From contig NZ_VJNO01000033.1 in the NCBI RefSeq assembly GCF_007096885.1, forward strand, positions 1-64,000: 64,000 nt of DNA. The letters are read 5' to 3'. The first letter of the stretch is position 1, and the number at the start of each line of letters is the position of its first letter. Below are positions 57,541 to 64,000 of this stretch, piece by piece. The translations under genes and the position numbers were made by a program. The stretch is from Streptomyces sp. 130. GTDB lineage: Bacteria > Actinomycetota > Actinomycetes > Streptomycetales > Streptomycetaceae. The notes beneath the pieces were generated by a model. It saw only the letters and a list, made by a program, of their open reading frames with translations, was not told the origin of the DNA and did no database searches.

Positions 57541-58674
57541 TCACATCAGGGGCGTGAGGAAGCGGCGCAGGGTCTCCTCGTAGTGGGCCGGTCCGGCGTT
57601 CCACATCGCCGCATGCGGAGCGCGCTCCACGGTGTGCAGGGAGACCAGGTCGGGGCGGGCGGCGGCGAGCCGGCGGGAGTGGACCCAGGGGGCCAGGGTG
57701 TCGTCGGGGCCGTGGAAGACGAGCGTCGGGACGTGCAGGGTGACGGGGACCGAGGTGTCCAGGAGGCCGGTGCCGTGCAGTCCGGTCTGCCCCTGGGCGG
57801 CGCGCACGGCCAGGGGCAGCAGCGCGCCGGGGACCCCGCGCGCGGCGGCGAGGCCCCGCAGGGTGTCGGTCCAGTCCAGCACGGGCGAGTCCAGGACCAG
57901 GCCGGAGATCCGGTCGCGGAGCGCGGAGGCCGCGCAGGCGTGCAGCGCCATGGACGCGCCGGTGGACCAGCCGTACAGGATGACCTGCTCGGCGCCGTTG
58001 CGGACGGCGAAGCGGATCGCGGCGTCCAGGTCGCGCCACTCGGACTCGCCGAGGTGGCCGAGCCCGTCCGGGGAGCGGGGTGCGCCCGGGTCGCCCCGGT
58101 AGGCGAGGTCGAGCACGGGCAGCTGCCGGCCGTGCAGGAACTCCAGGAGGTTGAGGGGGTGCTCGCGGGTGGCGCCGATGCCGTGGACGGTGATGACCCA
58201 GGTGCGGCGGGGCGCGGGGACGTACCAGGCGGGCAGTTCGCCGAGCTCGCCGGGGATCCGCACCTCGCGGAAGGCCAGGCCGAGCGCGCTGCCGGGGTCG
58301 CCGCTGTACACCTGGGGCGTGAGGCGGACCTTGTCGCCGGGGGCGAGGACGCCGCGGTCGACGCGTTCCAGCCGGCGCACCACGGTGTCGGCGGCCTGGT
58401 GGGCGCGGTCGAGCACGGGGCCGACGACGGCGTGGACGTCCTTGCCGGTCAGGCCGTAGGTGCCGGGGCGCAGCGAGGTGAGGGACCGGGTCAGGGTGAC
58501 CTGCCCGGCGGCCGTCGCGTGGACGGTGAGTTCGCGGTCGGCGGGGAGCGGTCGTCCGGGCGGCGTCTTGAGGGCGACGTCGCCCGCGAACCGGCCGGCC
58601 GCGACCGCTGCCGCGCCGGCGCCGATGAGTGTGGTGACGGCCGCTGCCGTCGCGGTTACCGGGCGCACCCCCAC
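57541..58674 (-). CDS. Alpha/beta hydrolase with N-terminal membrane anchor
   Basis: 377 residues: signal anchor or signal peptide about 5-30, a linker domain (about 35-150) and an alpha/beta hydrolase core (about 155-377). Nucleophile Ser is in LYGWSTGASM, the Asp in FHGPDDTLAP and the His in ERAPHAAMWN; VITVHGIGATREH forms the oxyanion-hole HG motif. It is likely an exported or membrane-tethered esterase or peptidase; the substrate is unknown. It starts at GTG 58674. The aldolase gene lies 54 bp upstream on the same strand. Confidence 0.87.
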   Translation of the reverse strand: MGVRPVTATAAAVTTLIGAGAAAVAAGRFAGDVALKTPPGRPLPADRELTVHATAAGQVTLTRSLTSLRPGTYGLTGKDVHAVVGPVLDRAHQAADTVVRRLERVDRGVLAPGDKVRLTPQVYSGDPGSALGLAFREVRIPGELGELPAWYVPAPRRTWVITVHGIGATREHPLNLLEFLHGRQLPVLDLAYRGDPGAPRSPDGLGHLGESEWRDLDAAIRFAVRNGAEQVILYGWSTGASMALHACAASALRDRISGLVLDSPVLDWTDTLRGLAAARGVPGALLPLAVRAAQGQTGLHGTGLLDTSVPVTLHVPTLVFHGPDDTLAPWVHSRRLAAARPDLVSLHTVERAPHAAMWNAGPAHYEETLRRFLTPLM

Positions 58675-58728
58675 AGTGTCGGGGCCGGGGCGGCGCGATG
58701 CCAGTGGGCTGGGCCGTCCGGTGTGGCG

Positions 58729-59385
58729 TCAGCGCTGCCCGTACCCCTTCAGCGCCTCCCGGACCTCGCCGAGCTGGTCCTGGGACAGCAGGGCCGGGGT
58801 GCGGCCGGGTACGGCGCTCGCGGTGAGCCAGACGTGGCAGAGCCATTCGAGCTGGGCGGTGCGGTCGTACGCCTCGTCGAGGGTGGCGCCGTAGGTGACG
58901 GTGCCGTGGTTGGCGAGCAGGCAGCCGGTGCGGTCGCGGAGGGCGGTGAGCATGTGCGAAGCCAGTTCGGGGGTGCCGTACCGGGCGTAGGGGGCGACGC
59001 GGACCGTGCCGCCGAGCATCGCGGCGGCGTAGTGGACCGGGGGGACCTCGGTGACGAGGGTGGAGACGGCGGTGGCGTGGACCGCGTGGGTGTGCACGAC
59101 GGCCTTCGCGTCGGTGTTCCGGTAGACGGCGAGGTGAAGGGGAAGTTCGCTGGTGGGGGTGAGTGTCCCAAGGATCTGGTTGCCTTCCGGATCGACGCCG
59201 GTCAGGTCCTCGGGGCCCAGCCGGTCGTAGGGCACCCCGCTGGGGGTGACCAGCACCGTGTCGCCGACCCGGAGCGACACGTTCCCGGAGGTTCCGACGA
59301 CCAGCCCCTCGGCCGCCGTGCGGCGCGCCGCGGCGACGACCGCCTCCCATCCGCGTGCGATCGCCTCGTGCTCTCGGTCACTCAT
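58729..59385 (-). CDS. Class II aldolase/adducin-family protein (fuculose-phosphate aldolase type)
   Basis: 218-residue zinc-dependent aldolase. The catalytic acid is the Glu in LTPTSELPLHLA, metal ligands are the histidines of VHTHAVHA and the His of LLANHGTVTYG, and the substrate glycine loop is VGTSGNVSLR. Relatives cleave L-fuculose-1-phosphate or related sugar phosphates, or process methylthioribulose phosphate; the context does not decide. AAAGGA lies before ATG 59385. It shares a 143-bp region with divergent pit. Confidence 0.9.
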   Translation of the reverse strand: MSDREHEAIARGWEAVVAAARRTAAEGLVVGTSGNVSLRVGDTVLVTPSGVPYDRLGPEDLTGVDPEGNQILGTLTPTSELPLHLAVYRNTDAKAVVHTHAVHATAVSTLVTEVPPVHYAAAMLGGTVRVAPYARYGTPELASHMLTALRDRTGCLLANHGTVTYGATLDEAYDRTAQLEWLCHVWLTASAVPGRTPALLSQDQLGEVREALKGYGQR

Positions 59386-59459
59386 ACGAAGATCCTTTCA
59401 GGCCCCGCCCCAAGCGCCGCCCGGCCCCCGCTCCCGGGGTCACCACAGCGCCCTGCTCA

Positions 59460-59492
59460 GTTCATCTTCCGTTCACTCAAGTTGCCTACGTT
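59460..59492 (+). promoter_or_regulatory. PHO-box-like direct repeats upstream of pit
   Basis: Three 11-base units in tandem: GTTCATCTTCC (59460-59470), GTTCACTCAAG (59471-59481) and the weaker TTGCCTACGTT (59482-59492). The first two match the Streptomyces PhoP direct-repeat core GTTCACC with 11-base periodicity. The pit start is 37 bases downstream. PhoP control of pit genes is established in S. coelicolor. Confidence 0.68.
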
Positions 59493-59528
59493 CCACGTGC
59501 CAATGACGTCGAACGATTGCCTGGGTAA

Positions 59529-60800
59529 ATGGAACACATCACGCTGCTGCTCGCGATCGTGATCGCGACAGCTCTAGTGTTCGATTTCACGAACGGTTTC
59601 CACGACACCGCCAACGCGATGGCCACGACCATCTCGACCGGTGCGCTCAAACCCAAGACGGCGGTCGCGATGTCCGCCGTTCTCAATCTGGTCGGCGCGT
59701 TCCTGTCCGTGGAGGTCGCCAAGACGATCTCCGGCGGGATCGTCAACGAGGACGGCCTGAGAACCGAGGTCATCTTCGCGGCGCTCGTCGGCGCCATCCT
59801 GTGGAATCTCCTGACCTGGCTGGTCGGGCTCCCGTCCAGCTCCTCCCACGCACTGTTCGGCGGCCTCATCGGCGCCGCGGTGATGTCCGCCGGGTGGTCG
59901 TCGGTCAACGGCGGCACCGTCGTCACCAAGGTGCTGCTGCCCGCCGTCGCCGCCCCGATCGTGGCCGGTGTGGCCGCGCTCCTGGCCACCCGGCTCACGT
60001 ACCGGATCGGCGGGAAGATCCGTAACGAGGCCCAGGAGAAGGCCACCGCCAAGGGCTACCGGGCGGGGCAGATCGCCTCGGCCGGGCTCGTCTCGCTCGC
60101 CCACGGCACCAACGACGCGCAGAAGACGATGGGCATCATCACGCTCGCCCTGGTCACCGGCGGCGTCCTCTCCCCCGGCTCCAACCCGCCGGTCTGGGTC
60201 ATCGTCAGCGCCGGCCTGGCCATCGCGCTCGGCACCTACCTCGGCGGCTGGCGCATCATCCGCACCATGGGCAGCGGCCTGACCGAGCTGAAGCCCCCGC
60301 AGGGCTTCGCCGCCCAGACCAGCGCGGCCACCGTCATCCTGGCCTCCTCGCACCTCGGCTTCTCCCTCTCCACCACGCAGTCCTGCTCCGGGGCCGTGAT
60401 GGGCGCGGGCCTCGGCCGGGCCGGGGGTGTGGTCCGCTGGTCCACCGCCACCCGGATGTTCGTCGCCTGGGGCCTGACCCTGCCGGCCGCCGGCCTGGTC
60501 GGCGCGGGCGCCGAGTTCCTGACGAAGCAGGGCACCTGGGGCGTCGTGGTCGTCGCGGCCCTCCTGGTCGCCGGGTCCGGGGCGATCTGGGTGCTCTCGC
60601 GCCGCAAGCCCGTCGGCCACGGCGATGTCGCGCCCGGCGCCGGCGACGCGGTCCCGGCCGAGCCCGCGGGCGTCGTCACCCAGGCCATCGCGGCCGTGAG
60701 CCCGCCGCCCACCACGGCCCAGGCGCACGACCTCACCGCCACCGTTCCGGCGCCCGCCGGTCCCGTCGCCGCCGATCCGGCCCGACCCGCCACGGTCTGA
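59529..60800 (+). CDS. pitH2: Low-affinity inorganic phosphate transporter (Pit)
   Basis: 423-residue Pit-family H+/metal-phosphate symporter with about 10 transmembrane helices and the duplicated signature: DFTNGFHDTANAMATTISTG in the first half and SLAHGTNDAQKTMGIIT in the second. The C-terminus (about 365-423) is an Ala/Pro-rich cytosolic tail. There is no PhoU-like accessory gene next to it, as I recall for S. coelicolor pitH2, hence the symbol. PHO-box-like repeats stand upstream. The small membrane protein gene follows after 32 bp. Confidence 0.9.
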   Translation: MEHITLLLAIVIATALVFDFTNGFHDTANAMATTISTGALKPKTAVAMSAVLNLVGAFLSVEVAKTISGGIVNEDGLRTEVIFAALVGAILWNLLTWLVGLPSSSSHALFGGLIGAAVMSAGWSSVNGGTVVTKVLLPAVAAPIVAGVAALLATRLTYRIGGKIRNEAQEKATAKGYRAGQIASAGLVSLAHGTNDAQKTMGIITLALVTGGVLSPGSNPPVWVIVSAGLAIALGTYLGGWRIIRTMGSGLTELKPPQGFAAQTSAATVILASSHLGFSLSTTQSCSGAVMGAGLGRAGGVVRWSTATRMFVAWGLTLPAAGLVGAGAEFLTKQGTWGVVVVAALLVAGSGAIWVLSRRKPVGHGDVAPGAGDAVPAEPAGVVTQAIAAVSPPPTTAQAHDLTATVPAPAGPVAADPARPATV

Positions 60801-60832
60801 CAGACCCCGGTACTCCGCTAAGGACACCCCGT

Positions 60833-61066
60833 ATGAACATCGACTGGGCAGCTCTGGGCACCGTCTTCGGCGTCTCCCTCGTCACCACCGTCGCCCTGGT
60901 GGGCCTCTTCACGCTCGGCGTCGTCGGCCTCTCCAAGCAGCCGGAACCGGCCGCCGAGGGCGGTCCGGCGGGCTCCTCGGTCCTGCTGGCGCGAGCCGGG
61001 GCGTACGTCTGCTTCGCGCTGTGCGCGGCGGCGGTCGCGTACGGCATCTATCTGATCGTCGCCTGA
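60833..61066 (+). CDS. Small two-helix membrane protein downstream of pit
   Basis: 77 residues with two transmembrane helices (about 8-33 and 50-75) joined by a charged loop QPEPAAEGGPAGS. AAGGA precedes ATG 60833. Being 32 bp downstream of pit on the same strand it is probably co-transcribed and might be an accessory of the transporter. No family is recognised beyond small streptomycete membrane proteins. Confidence 0.77.
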   Translation: MNIDWAALGTVFGVSLVTTVALVGLFTLGVVGLSKQPEPAAEGGPAGSSVLLARAGAYVCFALCAAAVAYGIYLIVA

Positions 61067-61081
61067 CCCACCCCCTCCCCC

Positions 61082-61112
61082 GGGCCGGACGCACCTCGTG
61101 CGCGTCCGGCCC
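61082..61112 (+). terminator. 11-bp hairpin after the pit operon
   Basis: Perfect stem 61082-61092 with 61102-61112 and a nine-base loop, 15 bases beyond the stop. It separates the phosphate operon from the cobalamin-controlled operon. Confidence 0.82.
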
Positions 61113-61199
61113 GGTGTGCGTCCGCCCACACCGCGCCGTCGCAGGTCAACAGCGAGTTGACGGGCGTTCGCGGGGCGTGGTGGACTGCCGGAGCCATTA

Positions 61200-61349
61200 C
61201 GGCGACAGCAGAGGAAGCCGGTGCGAGTCCGGCGCGGTCCCGCCACTGTCACCGGGGAGCGGTCCCCCACCGCACGTCACGGCCCGCACGAGCGGGCTGG
61301 AAGACCGGGGGAATCCGTCGATCCGGAAGCCAGGAGACTCCTGTCGCCG
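61200..61349 (+). ncRNA. Cobalamin (adenosylcobalamin) riboswitch
   Basis: All main landmarks are present: closing stem P1 pairs CGGCGACAG (61200-61208) with CTGTCGCCG (61341-61349); the core reads GAGGAAGCCGGTGCGAGTCC and then GGTCCCGCCACTGT; the B12 box AGCCAGGAGAC lies at 61328-61338. It precedes cobD-cobQ, so cobalamin represses its own synthesis. The distance to the coding region and lack of a clear terminator suggest control at translation initiation. Confidence 0.95.
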
Positions 61350-61393
61350 TCACGTCGAACCAGGGCGCGGACCCTGAGTGAGGACATATCGCC

Positions 61394-61459
61394 ATGCCCG
61401 GCTGCCGTGCGGCCCTCTCCCCACACCTCCCGTCGGCGGCCTCCGGTACGGCCGGCTGA
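61394..61459 (+). CDS. Possible 21-residue leader ORF between riboswitch and cobD
   Basis: ATG at 61394 with GTGAGGA about ten bases upstream, 21 codons (MPGCRAALSPHLPSAASGTAG), TGA at 61457-61459. The cobD ATG follows after three bases, and cobD has no Shine-Dalgarno of its own. A reinitiation-coupled leader would place the only ribosome-binding site next to the riboswitch. The peptide itself has no recognisable feature. Confidence 0.5.
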   Translation: MPGCRAALSPHLPSAASGTAG

Positions 61460-61462
61460 ACC

Positions 61463-62458
61463 ATGCGTGCCGATCGCAGTTACGCGTACGGCGCCGCCGC
61501 CGGCCTGATCGCCGACCTGCTGCTCGGTGACCCCCGCAGGGGGCACCCGGTCGCCGCCTTCGGGCGGGCCGCCGCGGCCGTCGAGGACCGGCTCTGGCGC
61601 GACCACCGCGGCCGGGGCGCCCTGCACACCCTGATCTGCGCCGGGGGCGCCACCGGGTGCGCCGCGCTCGCCGCCCGCGCCGTGCGCCGCCACTCCGCCG
61701 CTTCCGTGGCCCTGACCGCCGCCGCCACCTGGTCCGTCGTCGGCGGTACGTCGCTGGGGCGCGAGGCCCGCGCCATCGGCGGGGCGCTCGCCGCCGGCGA
61801 CATCGAGTCGGCCCGCGAGCGGCTGCCGCACCTGTGCGGGCGCGACCCGCAGGCGCTGGACGGCCCCGGGATCGCGCGCGCCGTCGTGGAGTCCGTCGCC
61901 GAGAACACCTCGGACGCCGTGGTCGGTGCCCTCGTCTGGGGCGCCCTCGCCGGTGTCCCCGGGCTCGTCGGCTTCCGTGCCGCCAACACGCTGGACGCGA
62001 TGGTCGGCCACAGGTCGCCCCGCCACCTGCGGTACGGCTGGGCCTCGGCCCGGCTCGACGACCTCGCGGGCTGGCCCGGCGCCCGGCTCACCGCCCTGCT
62101 CGCCGTGGCCGCCGGCGGCCGTCCCCAGGAGGCGGTACGGGCCTGGCGGGCGGACGCCGCGAAGCACCCGAGCCCCAACGCGGGGCCCGTGGAGGCCGCG
62201 TTCGCCGGGGCGCTCGGCGTACGGCTGGGCGGGACCCTCGCGTACGGGGGCCGCGTCGAGCACCGGCCGGTGCTCAACGGGGACGCGGGCCGTGCCGTGG
62301 AGACCGCGGACATCGAGCGTGCCGTGCGCCTGTCACGCCGGGTGGGCGTGCTCGCCCTCGGCGTCACCGCGGCGGCCCGGCTGGGGGCGGGAGCGGTGGC
62401 GCGCCGGGTCCCGGGACGGCAACGGACCGGGAGATCTCGAGGACGGAGAACGGTATGA
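61463..62458 (+). CDS. cobD: Adenosylcobinamide-phosphate synthase
   Basis: 331-residue membrane enzyme of the CobD/CbiB family, which joins aminopropanol phosphate to adenosylcobyric acid. Family marks are GLIADLLLGDPRRGHPVAAFGR at the start, the central SVAENTSDAVVGALVWGALAG and FRAANTLDAMVGHRS, with several hydrophobic helices between. The Arg-rich C-terminus ends in an ATGA overlap with cobQ. It follows the riboswitch directly. In some literature the cbiB name is used; it should not be confused with the Salmonella decarboxylase CobD. Confidence 0.93.
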   Translation: MRADRSYAYGAAAGLIADLLLGDPRRGHPVAAFGRAAAAVEDRLWRDHRGRGALHTLICAGGATGCAALAARAVRRHSAASVALTAAATWSVVGGTSLGREARAIGGALAAGDIESARERLPHLCGRDPQALDGPGIARAVVESVAENTSDAVVGALVWGALAGVPGLVGFRAANTLDAMVGHRSPRHLRYGWASARLDDLAGWPGARLTALLAVAAGGRPQEAVRAWRADAAKHPSPNAGPVEAAFAGALGVRLGGTLAYGGRVEHRPVLNGDAGRAVETADIERAVRLSRRVGVLALGVTAAARLGAGAVARRVPGRQRTGRSRGRRTV

Positions 62459-64000
62459 GCGGCGGACTGCTGGTCGCCGGGACCACATCGGACGCGGGCA
62501 AGAGCGTCGTCACGGCGGGCATCTGCCGCTGGCTGGCGCGCCGGGGCGTGAAGGTCGCCCCGTTCAAGGCGCAGAACATGTCGCTGAACTCCTTCGTCAC
62601 CCGCGAGGGCGCCGAGATCGGCCGGGCCCAGGCGATGCAGGCCCAGGCCGCCCGCGTCGAGCCGACCGCCCTGATGAACCCGGTGCTGCTCAAGCCCGGC
62701 GGCGACCGCTCCAGCCAGGTCGTCCTGATGGGGCGGCCGGTCGGCGAGATGAGCGCCCGCGGCTACCACGGCGGGCGCCAGGAAAGGCTGCTGTCGACCG
62801 TCACGGACTGCCTGGAGCGGCTGCGGAGCACGTACGACGCGGTGATCTGCGAGGGCGCGGGGTCGCCCGCCGAGATCAACCTGCGGCGCACGGACATCGT
62901 GAACATGGGCATCGCCCGGGCCGCGCGCTTCCCGGTCGTGGTGGTCGGGGACATCGACCGGGGCGGGGTCTTCGCCTCGTTCTTCGGGACGACCGCGCTG
63001 CTCGCGCCGGAGGACCAGGAGCTGATCGCGGGCTACCTGGTCAACAAGTTCCGGGGCGACGTCTCGCTGCTGGAGCCGGGGCTCGACATGCTGCGCGATC
63101 TGACGGGCCGTCCCTCGTACGGGGTGCTGCCCTTCGCGCACGGGCTCGGCATCGACGAGGAGGACGGGCTGCGGGTGTCGCTGCGCGGGACCGTACGCGA
63201 GTCGACGGTCGCCCCGCCGCACGGCGAGGACGTCCTGCGCGTCGCCGTGTGCGCGGTCCCGCTGATGTCGAACTTCACCGATGTGGACGCGCTGGCCGCC
63301 GAACCGGGCGTCGTCGTCCGCTTCGTGGACCGGGCGGAGGAGCTGGCCGACGCCGACCTCGTCATCGTGCCCGGCACCCGGGGCACCGTGAAGGCGCTCG
63401 CCTGGCTGCGCGAGCGCGGGCTCGCCGACGCGCTGCGGCGGCGCGCCGCCGAGGGCCGCCCGGTGCTCGGGATCTGCGGCGGCTACCAGATCCTCGGCGA
63501 GCGCATCGAGGACGAGGTCGAGTCGCGCGCCGGGCGGGTCGACGCGCTCGGGCTGCTGCCCGTACGCGTCCGTTTCGACCGGGAGAAGACCCTCGCCCGG
63601 CCGTCCGGCGAGGCGCTCGGCGCGCCCGTCGAGGGGTACGAGATCCATCACGGCGTCGCCGATGTGCGCGGCGGCGAGCCCTTCCTGACGGACGGCCGGG
63701 GCACCCCGCTGGACGGCTGCCGCTCGGGGGCCGTCTGGGGCACCCACTGGCACGGTTCGCTGGAGAGCGACGCGTTCCGCCGCCTCTTCCTGGCCGAGAT
63801 CGCCCGGCTCACCGGCCGCCGCTTCGTGCCCGCGCCCGACACCTGCTTCGCCGCGCTGCGCGAGGAACAGCTCGACCGCCTCGGCGACCTGATCGAGCAG
63901 CACGCGGACACCGACGCGCTGTGGCGGCTCATCGAGTCCGGCGCGCCGTCCGGTCTGCCGTTCATCCCGCCGGGTGCGCCCGCCGTCCCCGTCAAGGAGG
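62455..64000 (+). CDS. cobQ: Cobyric acid synthase (partial, runs off window)
   Basis: Glutamine-dependent amidotransferase that amidates adenosylcobyrinate diamide at four side chains. Starts at ATG 62455, overlapping the cobD stop by four bases. The N-terminal dethiobiotin-synthetase-like ATPase has GTTSDAGKSVVTAG and APFKAQNMSLNS and the VVVGDIDRGG segment. The class I glutaminase domain has VLGICGGYQILGE with the nucleophile Cys and GCRSGAVWGTHWHG with the His. No stop is reached by base 64000 (515 codons), so only the far C-terminus is missing. Confidence 0.95.
   Translation, partial: MSGGLLVAGTTSDAGKSVVTAGICRWLARRGVKVAPFKAQNMSLNSFVTREGAEIGRAQAMQAQAARVEPTALMNPVLLKPGGDRSSQVVLMGRPVGEMSARGYHGGRQERLLSTVTDCLERLRSTYDAVICEGAGSPAEINLRRTDIVNMGIARAARFPVVVVGDIDRGGVFASFFGTTALLAPEDQELIAGYLVNKFRGDVSLLEPGLDMLRDLTGRPSYGVLPFAHGLGIDEEDGLRVSLRGTVRESTVAPPHGEDVLRVAVCAVPLMSNFTDVDALAAEPGVVVRFVDRAEELADADLVIVPGTRGTVKALAWLRERGLADALRRRAAEGRPVLGICGGYQILGERIEDEVESRAGRVDALGLLPVRVRFDREKTLARPSGEALGAPVEGYEIHHGVADVRGGEPFLTDGRGTPLDGCRSGAVWGTHWHGSLESDAFRRLFLAEIARLTGRRFVPAPDTCFAALREEQLDRLGDLIEQHADTDALWRLIESGAPSGLPFIPPGAPAVPVKE

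Overview
The window is chromosomal DNA from a Streptomyces-type actinomycete. GC content is very high with strong GC3 bias, GTG and TTG starts are common, many genes overlap by ATGA or GTGA, and several genes look leaderless. Marker families include Spo0M, the Gbn nucleoid protein, an Rv1747-like FHA-ABC exporter, an InhA-type FabI and the small SGM_5486-type peptide. As I remember it, most of the gene order matches the conserved arm of the Streptomyces chromosome running from mpg and spo0M through fabI/fabG, tyrS and moaA to pit and cobD/cobQ. I could not run a search to confirm this.

Layout. 0.3-6.2 kb: DNA glycosylase (mpg), Spo0M, PEBP protein, HNH nuclease, TauE/SafE exporter, SPFH-NfeD membrane pair and an orphan ABC ATPase. 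6.4-8.1 kb: an unknown gene, then about 0.8 kb of GC-rich imperfect repeats with no gene. 8.1-11 kb: LuxR/GAF two-component pair and a secreted SLT transglycosylase. 11-16 kb: FHA-ABC exporter, serB and a SixA-type phosphatase. 16-18.8 kb: CynX-type MFS permease with a 39-residue companion, its divergent FadR-type regulator and a small secreted protein. 19-25 kb: fabI-fabG, tldD-tldE and tyrS. 25-31 kb: small membrane proteins, moaA, a DUF485/acetate-type symporter pair and a secreted subtilisin-like protease.

31-44 kb looks like an accessory block. An alcohol dehydrogenase, a lysoplasmalogenase/sterol-desaturase pair, a NACHT-LRR STAND NTPase (34053-37172) and a VIT1-type transporter precede an opposing operon. 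That operon encodes a 1734-residue protein with an N-terminal caspase-like peptidase and a central Hsp90-like GHKL ATPase, then a cysteine-rich zinc-ribbon-like protein and a three-helix membrane protein, all joined by short overlaps. Its architecture is that of a prokaryotic conflict or regulated-cell-death system, and it is the most interesting part of the window.

44-64 kb returns to core-like content: a DEDDh exonuclease with a BRCT-like end, SURF1, a GH15 trehalase/glucoamylase-like enzyme, an atypical SDR, a six-gene Asp23/AmaP envelope-stress cluster, a crotonase, gbn, an ABC-F protein behind a 10-codon leader peptide, a VOC protein, hydrolase and aldolase, and a Pit phosphate transporter behind PHO-box repeats. 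The window ends with a cobalamin riboswitch in front of cobD-cobQ; cobQ runs off the right edge. Intrinsic-terminator-like perfect hairpins sit in most convergent gaps. No rRNA, tRNA, CRISPR array, insertion sequence or phage gene was recognised.
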